Shown here: positions 1-12,674 of the stretch, in pieces | Numbering within the stretch: the stretch's first letter is position 1 | How the letters are laid out: each line of letters begins with the position of its first letter | Assembly (NCBI GenBank): GCA_003952965.2 | Contig: CM025849.1 | Coordinates: forward strand, 28,139,365-28,203,364 | Source: Morella rubra | Lineage: Eukaryota; Streptophyta; Magnoliopsida; Fagales; Myricaceae | Reading direction: 5' to 3' | DNA: 64,000 nt | Translations under genes and position numbers: made by a program | The notes under the pieces: generated by a model | Seen by the model: the letters and a program-made list of their open reading frames with translations, nothing else | The model's database searches: none | What the model was told of the DNA's origin: nothing

Positions 1-2799
1 TTTGGGTTATGTGCTTATTTTGGGACAATGATATTTTGTACTTATTTTGGATATGTTGAATTCCTGGTTTTGTACTTATTTTGGATATGATGGACACTTC
101 TTTATGGACTTTATGGACAATTGTTATCTTTATGTTTATATTACTGATTTGTACTAACTTTTACTGTCTATGTCTCTTTTTTTTAATTAATTTACGTTAT
201 CAAAAAACATTCAAGGCAAAAAAGTATTAATGGTGTAAAAGCAGTTTCAACTGGAAAGTCTAAGTCCGCACTAGCTATCTCTTAGTGTGCACTTGAGAAT
301 ATAAATCTCAACTAATATTTTCCAAGTGTGAACTGTTTAGACTTTACGAATTTAGATTCAACAGAAGAAAGAGTTCGACCGCGTATAGTTAGGTTCGCAC
401 TATATTCCGTTAGTTTGCACTTTTTAAATTTTTTTCCCGCGATAATCCTCGCGCCATGTTAAATTTGACATTTTTATATGGAAGTAAATAGCAAAACGAT
501 GTCGTTCCACCTTGTGCGAATGTCCTTGATGTACGTGGGGACTAGTTAATATGTAGTGCGAACGGTCCACATGAATTTTTGTAGTCCGAACCGGTTAAAA
601 GTAGTGCCCACTAAGTTATGATCTGTGCGAACACGAGTTTCATTTGAATTTCATGCGACCGCGCAAATTTTGTTTCCCAGAATGTTAAGTTGGACCTGCT
701 ATCGATGAGGGCAACAATGATTTAGTAGTCCGAACCGGTGTTCTTTGGTGCACACTAATATATGTTAGTGTGAACTATATATTGACATTGTATTATTATG
801 GTAATGTGTGTTAAATTCATTATTTTACTACGACTTACCTTTCATATTTTTATCACATGTACTCTAATGTCCACGTATCGAGTGATGAGATCATTATGCT
901 AACTTGAGGACATTGATAATGAGTGTAGCATTGTGTGAGTTGATGTGAGGTAAATTAATTTTGTTAGAATGTGTTTAACACAATTTGATAACCCGGTGAT
1001 ATTATGAGCACATTAGTATAGATGTGCAAGACGTATTAAGCAAATGTATATTAGGCTTGACACATTAGTAATAACCCAAGCGCGTGTGTTAATATATGTT
1101 GCAATCTAATGTGTTAAGGAGTGCTAATTTAAATTGATGTATCTATTATGTTTTCCTCACATTATTTTTATGATTAGAAAGTGTTATCGGATTGTGATTG
1201 AATTGTAAATTGATACGTGTTTTTTAAATTATCGTAGTCCCTTTTTACATTTTGAACTACGACAATAAGTCTAACTAGGCCAAATATAAGTTACGTCTTC
1301 GTATATATAGTGCGAACTAATTTCAATATAAGTCCGAACCATCATATCTACAAACGAATTCGTAATGATTAGTGCAGACCAGTATATATACACTTCCAAC
1401 CATATATAAGTCTAGTTGGAACATATATTTCTTCGGAGTGGAAGCAAACTGTGTCGTCCAACTTGCGTAAGTTCGAACTAGGTGAGATTGTTCGAACTTG
1501 AGTGGGGGGAACCCGAATTAACCAGAACTTGAAAACCATGTCGTCCAACTTAATATAGTCGAACCTATATATACTAGTTCGAACTGAGATTGTTCGAACT
1601 TGAGCGAATGGGAACCAAACGGTGTCGTCCAACTTAATATCTCAGTCGAACATATATATACTAGTTCGAACTGGGAACACAGACTTAAAAAAAAACTTAG
1701 CAGCTTCATGCAGACCCATTTGTGCACGAAGCTGCTAAACAAAAGGGGGAGTTCGGCTAGGCAAAGGAGGTTCTACGGTGTGGTGAGCGAGGACAACACT
1801 GAAGACAACATTGACTAGCAATTTGTGGGGATATTGGGGTCTTGGGTGGCTCGAAAAATCTCAATATCGTCGTGGGTTTTTTTGTGGGTTTTTTAGGTGT
1901 GAAGGCATTTGAGAGGCTTGTCTCCGGCCAAGCTCCGGTCAGAAGTGCCATTGAGGTATTTCTTTCACATCTACTTCAGTTTTCCTTGTTTTGATTCCAA
2001 TGTATGGTGGTGATTTGAAGATGGGATTTGAAGGTGGGATTTGTCGTGAAGACCTCAAGAATCTGTTGGCAGTGGAGTAAGTCACTCTTCTCCTATGTCT
2101 TGTACACACTTCTATCTTGTTTTTGCGTGGTTCTTGTTGTGATTTGGTGTCTGGATGAGGTCCTTGGCGTGGTTGTTCAGTCGTTGGGTTTCTGCAGATT
2201 TGGGTCTGTCCGTCATAGTTCGAACTACATATTTTGCTGTTGAAACGATTTGTATTAATCCGAATTGTATATTTGCATGTTGAAACTTATTTAAATCTGA
2301 ATTCAAACTGAGTATTTATATGTTGTAACTGTGCTTTGCAACTCTGTCTATTTTGGATATGTTGTTGAAACGCATGAGCTATATGGTGGGAACGAATAAG
2401 ATTGTTGTTGGAACTTATTTCACGTATGTTTAAACATTTACTCTGAAGTCGAACTGAATATTTTTCAGTTGTAACTGTGATTTGCAACTGTTTCAACGCT
2501 TTATTGTTTGTTGAAACTGAATTCTATTGCATGAGATATATAGTGGGAACTCATGATATTATTGTTGGAACTTGTGTCAGTGTGCTTAAACATGTACTTT
2601 GAAGTCAGAACATGCTTTTCAAATGTTGAAACTTGTATTGTCAGAATATATTTGTTAGCCCAGATTATAGTGCAATTTATGTTGTTCACTCCCGAATGGG
2701 CTAGGGCCAACCTATTAGATTGGAAAAAGGTTGGGAGTTCGGATGCCATTAAATCATGTTATATCCATTTTCATTCACCTATTTCTTCTTAGGGTCCAC
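1..2799. repeat. Motif-rich flank upstream of left TNP2 copy
   Basis: I see no convincing coding region here. The stretch carries dozens of short degenerate motifs of the form AGTNNGAAC(T) and the reverse complement, such as agttcgaact, agtgcgaac, agtccgaac and gttggaactt. They are spaced tens of bases apart, densest at about 1,300-1,700 and 2,200-2,660. Short motifs repeated near the ends of CACTA elements are binding sites for the TNPA protein in En/Spm. A similar role here is inference. The same field is mirrored at about 16,440-19,230. Confidence 0.6.
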
Positions 2800-5700
2800 A
2801 TGGATAAGAGCTGGATGGATGAGAAGGATCGATGGAGCACCAAATATAGAGAAGGGTTGGCACAATTCTTGGAAATTGCAAAGAACCATATTGATAGTCG
2901 GATTGATAGGTGTCCTTGTAGGAAATGCAAGAATGTGCTCTTCCAAACATGGCCGGTTATGGAGAATCATTTGGCCTATAAGAATATGATAGACCCTTAC
3001 TATAGGAATTGGGTCAGGCATGGGGAAGCACTTGATATGCTACAAAATTTGCATGAACTAAATGAGGTTGTTGGGGCGAACCAACAAACCGGTGTGATGA
3101 GTGGATGACATGCGGGGAAATGTTGAACGATATCGAAGCGGGGATGTTTATGGGTGGTAGTGGTGGGTGCCAAATTCTAGTGAAGGTGTGGAGGGTCGAT
3201 TAGAAGAGGAACTTGGTGCAACTAGATTCGCACAGACATGGGTGGATGCTGAGAGAGAATTATATCCAGGTTGCCAGAACTTTTCAAAATTGTCTTTCCT
3301 TGTGAATGCTGCTCACATAAAAACAGATTGTAATGTGAGTGAGAAGGCTTTTAATAGGTTTTTGGGGTTGTTTAAGGCGGCACTTCCTCCTGGAGAGACG
3401 CTTCCAGACAACTACGGGGCAGCGAAGGACTTGAACAAAAAACTTGGGTTTGGGTACAAAAAGTATGATGCTTGTGTAAATGATTGTGTCCTATTTTGGA
3501 AGGAGAACGAAGGATTAGATGTGTGTCCCGAATGTGGTGAGTCGCAATATCATATGATTCAAAAACATATAAAGAGATACCCCAAAAGATATTACACATT
3601 TTCCTCTGAAGCCAAGGGTGAAACGACTCTTCATGCAGAAAGTTAATGCAACGGATATGAGATGGCATAAAGAACAAATAGTGGATGATCCCGATGTTCT
3701 AAGACACCCAGCACACTCTCTAGCGTGGAAAGAGTTAGATAGAAAATTTCCATGGTTTAGTGATGAGCCACGAAATGTTCGGCTTGGGCTAGCAAGTGAC
3801 GGATTTAATCCATTCTCCGTTCAATCAACAACAAACAGTTTATGGCCAGTGATTCTTATTCCTTATAACCTACCACCTTGGAAGTGTATGAAAGAATACA
3901 ATTTCATCATGACATTGTTGATTCCCGGACCAAAGGCACCAGGAAATGATATTGACGTGTACCTACAACCGATGATTGACGAGTTGAAAGAGTTGTGGGA
4001 TGAGGGGATGGACACATACGATGCAAGTGTAGGAAGAACTTTTAGGTTACATGCTGTGTTGTTGTGGACTATAAATGACTTTCCAGCATACGCAAACTTG
4101 TCTGGGTGGAGTATGAAGGGTAAGCTAGCTTGTCCAACTTGTAATGAAGAAATAGTTTCTAGGTGGTTAAACAATTCACATAAGACATGCTATATGGGTC
4201 AGTAGGTACCTAGAACTGAACCATCCATGGAGATATGACCATGAAATCCATGAAGGGGATGAAGAGAATAGAACGAAGCTGAAAGAGTTGTCTGGAGATT
4301 ATTTGTTGGCTCAACTAAGTCAATCACATTCAATTCTTTTGGAAAGGGAAAACATGTAAAAAGCGAAAAGCGTACACCTAATGAGTTAAACTAGACAAAG
4401 AAGAGTATTTTTTGGGTTACCATACTGGTCTTCTTTATTGATACGACACAACCTAGACGTGATATGCATATTGAGCGTAACATTTGCGAAGCCATTTTGG
4501 GGACATTGATGAGGTCGAAGGGATGAAAGGACAGTGAGAAAGCTAGAAGGGACATGGCTATATAAAGGTGAAGAGTGACTTACACTTGCGCCCACGGGGG
4601 GAAAAGGAAGAGATACCGCCAGCGGCATACGCTTTTCTAATGCTGAGAGGCGAGAATTTTGTCGTTGGTTGAAATGTGAAACTACCTGATGGTTACTCCT
4701 CCAATATCTCTAGATGTGTGAACATGGACAAGAGCACCATAACAAACCTAAAAAGTCATGACTGTCATGTGTTTGATACAACGATTACTACCAGTGGGGC
4801 TCCGTGGGACGTTGAGGCCGGAGATCACAACTGCAATTACTGAGTTGTCTTTATTCTTTAGCATTTGTGTTCACGAACTGTTAGGGTTGATGTGTTGAGG
4901 CGACTAGATCGAGATATTGGTATGATCTATGTAAACTAGAGAGGATTTTCCCACCCAGCCTGTTTGATATAATGGTTCACTTGGCGGTCCACTTGGCACA
5001 GGAGGCATTGCTTGCCGGTCCCGTGCAATATCGATGGATGTATCCCATAGAGAGATTTCTTGCGAATACGGAAGCGAACAGTGCGAAATCGTGCTCGTGC
5101 TGAAGGGTCAATTGCAGAGGCATACATAGATAAAGAGTGTTTAACTTTTTGCTCGCAGTACCTAAAAGGGTTTAAGTCCAAGTTTGGCGGGGGGAACGAA
5201 ATGATGTTGGGGTTAACAAGCAGGCGAACGTCGCATCCTTCTCAGTGTTCAAACAGAGTGTAAGGCCAATGGGGCGACCGAGTCGTTATGACCTTGACCT
5301 GCGAGAGTTTAAGAAAGTACGGTGGTACGTTTTAAACAACTGCTCAGAGATCGAACACTATCATAAGTAAGTACCGTGTCGTATTTAATTATCCATTAAA
5401 AAATATTTTCCTTAACATGAATAATTCTTAATCTCGTTATTTGTAGTGCACACAAGGACGAGCTTAGAAGGCATCGTGTGAATGACGTTGATCGTAAGCA
5501 TGAGGAGGAGTTTGGAAAATGGTTTGAAAAACGAGTAAGGAAATATTCTCTATACCCATGCTTATTTAAAACTATTTAAATTCTCCAGATATGCTTTTCA
5601 TATATATGATTACTCTATACACTGACATTTTGCATGGTAGATTCAACGATTACGGATGGATCACCCCGATCAAGTAACAGATGAGTTGTATGCGTTGGCT

Positions 5701-6541
5701 TGTGGTCCTGACTGAGGGGCTGATCGGTATTCAGGTTGCATCGTGAACGGGACAAGATTCCACACTCGCCAGCGAGAGGAATGTCGTAAAACCCAGAACA
5801 GTGGGGTTATTTTTCCTAGTAGCTATGGGGGTAGAGACCTCGATTATTATGGGGTAATTGTGGAAATTTTGGCGTTACGGTATTTAAAGGGTTACACAGT
5901 CTATGTGTTCAAGTGTGATTGGTGGGATGTCAGGTAGTGATGAAGGGTTGTGAGAGGACAACCATTTTACGTCGGTTAACACCACGCGTAAGTGGTATGA
6001 AGACGATCCGTTTGCTTTAGCCACGGATGTTTCCCAAGTGTTTTACTTAGACGACCCAGATGGGGGTGATGGATGGCATGTGGTCCAAAAGGTCACAACT
6101 CTCAACACTTATGATGTCCCAGAAGTGCAAGACGAGGGTGATGATGTTGAAGAAAATGAGGAGGATGACGGTCCGACAGATCCATTACGGATAGTATGAC
6201 CTTCGACTTGTTCATTGATTTTGGGGGTACGACATGATTCCATTGGCCAGGGATGACGTTGAACCCAAGTACGTTGCCTCGGTAGCACAAGTTCGTTCGA
6301 GGAGAACACTTGCTAGTGCAATTGAGGAGGATACGTTTATAAATGATAACGATGAATTTGAAGATCATGATTCAAATGATGATGATAATGATGGGGACAA
6401 TGATGATGTGGGGGAAGAGACTAACATTATGGGAAGTAATGATGAAACAGAGGACGACGATGACATACAGGGAAGTGGTGAGGAGGAGAGTTCGGATGAT
6501 GACAGTTCAGACATGGGAGATGACGGGGGACATGAGACTTG
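2800..6541 (+). pseudogene. TNP2-type CACTA transposase, left copy, frameshifted
   Basis: Broken gene for the CACTA (En/Spm) transposase. It starts at the ATG of MDKSWMDEKDRWS, the usual opening of the transposase-associated domain, which carries the CPCRKCKN zinc-binding-like motif. The TNP2 core follows (about 3,170-4,330), with the segments FSDEPRNVRLGLASDGFNPF and LACPTCNEEIVSRW. A DUF4218-like block (about 4,930-5,370, IMVHLAVHLAQEA), a short exon with EEEFGKWFEKR (about 5,447-5,535) and a DUF4216-like block (about 5,641-6,200, GRDLDYYGVIVEI and FKCDWWDV) come next. The end is a very acidic Asp/Glu/Ser tail (6,234-6,541). Splice-like gtaagt and tag borders flank 5,370-5,446. Frame changes near 3,100, 3,170, 3,640, 4,200, 4,350-4,900 and 5,940, plus in-frame stops, make it non-functional as read. 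The copy at 16,429-12,675 keeps longer frames. Confidence 0.88.
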
Positions 6542-6685
6542 AATGTGAGAATGAAATAAGTCTTAGAAAGCTCGAACTACATATACCGTAAAGGAAAAAT
6601 GTTAATTTGATTAATGAACACGTTATATTACTAATTTCTTTTAAATTCTAACATTATAATTGTGTATGAAACAAATGGAGAGACA

Positions 6686-9450
6686 ATGGCCAACCGAGCG
6701 AAACGTCAACGAGCAGTCGCCCCATGCCCTTCATCACCACCCCCTGTCTTTAACGATGTGGTACATCTGACTCTAAGGCAACTATTGTGAGTCTAAATAA
6801 CAACCCAAGAAGGGGGTGAATTGGGTTTATCAAAAACGTCTTCCCTTTTTAGTAAAAATGCAGATCTGGAAAATATACTATTTCTACAAATACAAGAGCA
6901 GATCTGAATATGCTTAATGCTTCTTAATAAGAAGAACAATAAATCATAAAGCATAAATCTCACAAGTATGAATATGTACTGAAAAGTAAGAGAGATAGAG
7001 TTAGAGAGACAACACCGTAATTTTAGGTGTTCGGCCAACACTTGCCTACGTCCACCCCAAGGCTATTGACTTCCTTGGGCTTCCTTCACTATTCTCCAAA
7101 TAACAAATACACCTTAGCTTCCCGGGTGCTAAGGAACTTTACAAAGCATTTTTGAGGAGTTCCGCTTCAACTCTCTCACACCCAAAACCAGGGATTTCTT
7201 CTACTCTCACAGTAGACAAATGTTTACCCACACTCCTCACAAATCAAATCCAAGGATTTCTTCTAACCTCCCGAGTAGGACAAGTGTTCACCCGCACTTA
7301 AGTGTTCAAATAATGGGTACATAAGAATAGGCTCTCTAAAGCCGAATATGCAAGTGGAAAGCACAACGTGTGGAATGGTCTCTAAGCCGAATGAATGAAA
7401 ACTCAATAAGTGCAAGAAGACAAGATTCTTGAATGAAAACTTAAAGTTTTGGCAAGTAGGAGCACAGGCTTTCTTGATAGGTGCGGCTCCCTCTTCTTCA
7501 AAGCACTTTCTCTCTCTAGTTAGGGCAATTGATTGCAAGTGTGCTGTCTCTTCTTCAAGAAACTTCTCTCCTTTTGGAGGCTAGAATCGTCAAGGATAGC
7601 ACAAGAAGAAGATGTTAACAATGGGAGCTTTGATCTTGGAGGAATCAGCAAATGAAATCTTTGGATCTTGGCTTTTTCTCTCTCTAGATGTTGCGATAAT
7701 GATCGAGCTTATTCTTCTCTCTCCATCTCTTCTTCTTATAGCCCCATAGGTCTTCAACGGTCATCAAGTGGCTTCGTTTTACCATTGGAGGGGTTTAAAA
7801 GACTTTTGAAACATTTTGGATGATCTGGCGTCGTTTCCAAGATATCTGCAATTTCGCACTATGTGTCGAATAAATTAGAAGTATGTGACACTTAAAACTT
7901 GGCCTGAAATTATTTCTTCTCAATGCGGTGTCGACACTTGTCTTTAATGTGTCGACACATTGAACACTTAGTCTGAAAATGCTGTCGACAGTGAATTTTT
8001 GCATTTTGGAGTTGGGCTCTCGGGTGTAGTTCAATGTGTCGACACTATGGTCAATGTGTGTCGACACTTCCAACATTAATAAAAAAAAAACAATTTGAAT
8101 GGCCTGGAAAAACAACCTCTCGGGAAGTAGTTCAATGTGTCGACACTATGGTCCAATGTGTCAACACTTCAACCTTTAGACAAAAAATTGTTCTTTCTCA
8201 GCAACTACTTCAATTTAATAAAATATAAAAAATACTTACAATATAAAATTGATTAAGTAGCAAGTGTAATGATATCAGAAAGCTTGGAGAGATTTTAGAA
8301 TAAGGAAACATTTGATATTCTAAAAACATAATGAAAGGAATTTCAATTAAAAACCAAAAGACTTGAACGATTATGAAACTTTGTTATCATCAAATAAAAT
8401 TGGATTGTTTGTAAGAACAACCTTGGGCTAACACTATGTTAAGTTATTAGATATAACATAACTTATTTTTTGAAATTATAATTCTGTTTGAAACAGGCAA
8501 CACAACATTATATAGACGGAGAAGCCAGTTGGTGGTGATGCCCGCTCCTCACCCTCCACCACCCCTGCATCTGGAGATTTTTGAAACCCGTGCTTCATCA
8601 CAACCTACTCTTGCACCATCCTTAGAAGGTATGACACATAGCAGTACTAGATGTAAGTAGTAGTAGACCTTTTTCATGTATTTCTTTTTTTTAGTTATGT
8701 TTCCTTAGAACATTTTATTATGTAAATGCAATTGCATCCATTTTTGGGTCTTTGTAGCCACGTCTAATTCTGGACGGCGTGGTAGACGCGTGGGCTCGCA
8801 TTAGATAAGGTACGGGCAACTCGACTCGATAAGTTGAGTGTGTCGATTCCTGATAACTGTGCTGCCGATATTGGTGAGAATTCGGCTAAGCTTTCCACTC
8901 AGATTGGATTATTAATTCGTGGTACTATACCCATGGCGACTTCATCATAGAATGAGGTTCCTACAGAGTGCAAAGAGTACGTCACGGTGCGCATATTGGT
9001 AAGTATATTTCACTTTTATATATGAACATTTCATTACTTGATAACTGACGGTCTATTATGTCATGCAACAGGACGATTTCAATCTTGATTATTAATCACG
9101 AGAGGAGGACTACGGACGTGAACATGATAATGGCGAAGAGCTACCGTCAGTTCAAGGGAAGATTGCATGAGTACTACAAGAAAAAAGGGGGCGGGAATAA
9201 GGAAGTGGCTATTCGACACCCATTCCAGGCTGGAAATGAGAATACTTGCATCGACGAAATTGTGTACATGATTTGCTGATCCAAAAGTATCGAGGTCACA
9301 TGTATATCCCTTTGATTGAATTACTAATATATGAAGGTTTAACCATTTATTCATGAAACTATTTCCAGGAAAAATGTAAAATGTATACGCTAAATAGAAG
9401 GGTGACCGTTTTCCAAAAAGTGTACAAGGACGTTTGCTCCAAAGAAAAGT
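6686..9450 (+). pseudogene. TNPA/Ptta-like second CACTA gene, left copy, truncated at the axis
   Basis: Second gene of the CACTA element, of the Ptta/En/Spm plant transposase family (Transposase_24 type), whose products bind subterminal repeats. Exon 1 opens with MANRAKRQRAVAPCPSSPPP at 6,686 and appears to end at a gtgagt donor near 6,787. Intron 1 holds the LTR-like insertion. Exon 2 is about 8,498-8,628, after an acag acceptor. Exon 3, about 8,758-8,998, encodes LDKLSVSIPDNCAADIGENS and LSTQIGLLIRGTIPM, the family's typical block. Exon 4, from 9,072, encodes DDFNLDY and a frameshifted HEEDYGREHDNGEELPS-like stretch. Stops and frameshifts are present, and the gene runs out at the palindrome axis, so the last exons are missing in this copy. 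Confidence 0.72.
6790..8447 (-). mobile_element. Solo-LTR-like insertion in TNPA intron 1, left arm
   Basis: About 1.66 kb of non-coding DNA inside the first intron of the TNPA-like gene. Its edges read like an LTR in reverse orientation. The plus strand starts with aacaacccaagaagggggtg, and the far end, read on the minus strand, is TGTTAG-like, clearer in the right arm as tgttagcgccaagg. I see no gag or pol, so a solo LTR or non-autonomous element is likely. It contains a cluster of GTGTCGACAC decamers. The same insertion at the mirrored site in the other arm shows that it predates the inverted duplication. Confidence 0.55.
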
Positions 9451-9499
9451 GTGGTTAAGTGTATCATTCTTTATTGTTTATTTTGATTTATTTACTTCA

Positions 9500-12400
9500 T
9501 TTTAATTGTTAGTAATTCTTTAGACAAACACAACAGTGGACTATTACAATAAACATAGGCAAATACTATACATAATATAACAACAAAAATGATAAGTAAG
9601 GATGACTCTACATGATGTCCCATGTATGCAACATCGGACAACCAGTCCCCATTTTTTCGCTTGTGGGATGCAGCATACAATTCAGCTGGCCCAATCTCTG
9701 AAGTTACAGAAGGGAAGTTTCCTAGAGAATTACATAACAAGTTAGTAATGAAGTAAATAAACATAGCAATATACAAGTAAGAATTATATCACTTACCAAC
9801 ACTTTTCGATATTGAGCAAACGTCCTTGTACCCACTGTTTGGAAAATCGTCAAGCCCTTTCTATTTTTAGTGTTTACTTTACATTTTCCTGGAAATAGTT
9901 TCATGATAAATGGTTAAACACGTTCAAAATTACTAATTGCAGTCAAAGATATACATGTACCTTATATTTTGGATCAGCAAACATGTCACACAATTTCGCC
10001 CAAGTATCATTCACCATGTGGATGGAGGGTGTCGAATAGCCACTTCTTATTCCCGCCCCCTTTTTTCTTGTAGTACTCATGCAAATCTTCCTTGAACTGA
10101 CGGTAGCTTCACCATTCGTTCCATTATCATGTTCACTGTCCGTAGGTCCTCCTCTGATCATATCAAGATCGAAATGTCCTGCATGACATAATAAGACCGT
10201 CAGTTATCAAGTAATGAAATATCATATATAAAGTGAAATATACTTACCAATATGCGCACCGTGACGTACTCTTTGCACTCTGTAGGAAGCTCATTCTATG
10301 ATGAAGTTGCCATGGGTATAGTACCACGAATTAATAATCCAATCTGAGTGGAAAGCTTAGCCGAATTCTCACCAATATCGCGCACAGTTATCAGGAATCG
10401 ACACACTCAATTATCGAGTCGAGTTGCCCGTACCTTAATCGAGCCCACGCGTCCTACTACGCCGTCCAGAATTAGACCGTGGCTACATGAAAAGAAAAAG
10501 ATGCAATTGCATTTACATAATAAAATGTTCTAAGGAAACATAACTAAAAAAAAGAAATACATGAAAAAGGTCTACTACTACTTACATCTAGTACTGCTAT
10601 GTGTCATACCTTCTAAGGATGGTGCAAGAGTAGGTTGTGATGAAGCACGGGTTTCAAATCTCCAGATGCAGGGGTGGAGGGTGTAGGAGCGGGCATCACC
10701 GGCACCAACTGGCTTCTCCGTCTATATAATGTTGTTGTTGCCTTTTCAAACAGAATTTTAATTCCAAAAATAAGTATGTTATACTAAATTACATAGTTGT
10801 TAGCGCCAAGGTTTTTAAACAACCCATTGATTTTGATGATAACAAAGTTTTCATACTCGTTCAAGTCTTTTGGTTTTTACATTGAAATTCCTTTCAAGAA
10901 AATTATTTTAGAATTCTTTCCTTAATCTAAATCTCTCAAGCTTTCTTGATCATCATTACACTTGCTACTTAATCATATTTTATATTGTAATATATTTTTA
11001 TATATTATAATTGAAGTAGTTGCTGAGAAAGAAATTTTTTTGTCTAAGTGTTGGAAGTGTTGACACATTGCCATAGTGTCGACACGTTGAACTACTTCCC
11101 GAGAGTTGTTTTTTAGGTCATTCAAAAGTTTTTTTTTATAAGTGTTGGAAGTGTCGAACATTGACAAGTTCGACACATTGACACTTACCCGTAGAGCACT
11201 CCAAATGCAAAATTCACTGTCGAGTCATTTTCAACTAATGTCAATGCTTCGACACATTGAAACTATTGTCGACCATTGATTGTTTCCGAGAGAAAAATTT
11301 CAGGCCAAGTTTTAATGTGTCAGCACATACTATCAATATGTCGACACATAGTGCGAAATTGCAGAGATTTGGAAACGACGCCAGATCATCCAAAATGTTT
11401 CAAAAATCTTTTAAACCCCTCCAATGGTAAAACGAAGCCACTTGATGACCGTTGAAGACCTAGGGGCTATAAGAAGAACAGATGGAGAGAGAAGAATAAG
11501 CTCGATCATTATCGCAACATCTAGAGAGAGAAAAAGCCAAGATCCAAAGATTTCATTTGCTGATTCCTCCAAGATCAAAGCTCCCATTGTTAAATCTTCT
11601 TCTTGTGCTATCCTTGACGATCTAGCCTCCAAAGAGAGAAGTTTCTTGAAGAAGAGACAGCACACTTGCAATCAATCGTGCCCTAACTTCTAGAGAGAGA
11701 AAGTGCTTTGAAGAAGAGGGAAGCCGCACTATCAAGAAAGCCTGTGCTCCTACTTGCCAAACTTTAATTTCATTCAAGAATCTTGTCTTCTTGCACTTTA
11801 TTGATTTTCATTTGCTAATTCGGCTTAGAGAGCCATTCCACAAGTTGTGAGCTTTCCACTTGCATATTCGGCTTAGAGAGCCATTCCTTATTGTACCCAT
11901 TATTTGTAAAACACTTAAGTGCTGGGTGAACACTTGTCCTACTCGGAGGTAAAGAAATCCTTGTTTTGGGATTTGTGAGGAGTGTTGGGTAAACATTTGT
12001 CCTACTTGTGAGAGTAGAAGAAATCCTTGGGTTTTGGGATTTGTGAGAGAGTTGAAGCGTGAACTCGAAAAAAGCTTTGTAAAGGTTCCTTAGCACCCGG
12101 GAAGCTAAGGTGTATTTGCTATTTGGAAATAGTGAAGGAAGCCAAGGAAGTCAATAGCCTTTGGGGTGGACGTAGGCAAGTGTTGGCGACCACCTAAAAT
12201 TACGGTCATCTCTCTAACTCTATCTCTCTTACATTTCAGTACATATCATACTTGTGGAGATTTATGCTTTATGATTTATTGTTCTTCTTATTAAGAAGCA
12301 TTAAGCATATTCAGATCTGCTCTTGTATTTGTAGAAATAGTATATTTTCCAGATCTGCATTTTTATTAAAAGGGAAGACGTTTTTGATAAACCCAATTCA

Positions 12401-12540
12401 CCCCCCTTCTTGGTTGTTATTTAGACTCACAATAGTTGCCTTAGAGTCAGATGTACCACATCGTTAAAGACAGGGGGTGGTGATGAAGGGCATGGGGCGA
12501 CCGCTCGTTGACGTTTCGCTCGGTTGGCCATTGTCTCTCC
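9500..12540 (-). pseudogene. TNPA/Ptta-like second CACTA gene, right copy
   Basis: Mirror copy reading leftward, with exon 1 near 12,540-12,430, the LTR-like insertion in intron 1, and later exons from about 10,740 down. It shows DTWAKLCDMFADPKYK (about 10,010-9,960), then KCKVNTKNRKGLTIFQTVG and TRTFAQYRKV (about 9,890-9,800) ending at a gtaagt donor. A last visible exon, PSVTSEIGPAELYAASHKRK followed by NGDWLSDVAYMG (about 9,720-9,600), lies in the unpaired spacer. The blocks follow the family order (W-KMC-F-PKFK, then RSK, then AELYAASH-RK-G-W). This copy therefore extends through the axis while the left copy does not. In-frame stops and indels mark it as broken. Confidence 0.7.
10797..12425 (+). 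mobile_element. Solo-LTR-like insertion in TNPA intron 1, right arm
   Basis: Mirror copy of the 6,790-8,447 insertion, starting tgttagcgccaagg and ending near ccttcttggttgttatttag. It is non-coding. The GTGTCGACAC decamers present in the left arm are mostly disrupted by small indels here (about 11,040-11,360). Confidence 0.55.
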
Positions 12541-12674
12541 ATTTGTTTCATACACAATTATAATGTTAGAATTTAAAAGAAATTAGTAATATAACGTGTT
12601 CATTAATCAAATTAACATTTTTCCTTTACGGTATATGTAGTTCGAGCTTTCTAAGACTTATTTCATTCTCACAT

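Larger units (their letters stand above)
1..9455. repeat. Left arm of giant CACTA inverted repeat
   Basis: This segment reads as the reverse complement of about 9,798-19,233. The first bases of the window match the reverse complement of 19,220-19,233, and paired features such as the 2,800 and 16,429 transposase starts sum to about 19,230. The arm holds, in order, a motif-rich flank, a broken TNP2 gene, exon 1 of a TNPA-like gene, a solo-LTR-like insertion and further TNPA-like exons. The arms differ by many one- or two-base indels and some substitutions. The true outer end may lie left of the window, because the repeat is still matching at base 1. Confidence 0.93.

Noticed and set aside
6343..6591. 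Met-rich frame overlapping the acidic tail, and its mirror at 12,626-12,874
   Set aside because: Out-of-frame shadow of the GAT-rich acidic tail of TNP2.
6776..8501. AGGCAAC flanking the LTR-like insertion as a 7-bp target duplication
   Set aside because: The right-hand copy coincides with a splice acceptor and the start of TNPA exon 2, and the insertion edges fit better inside the intron; likely coincidence.
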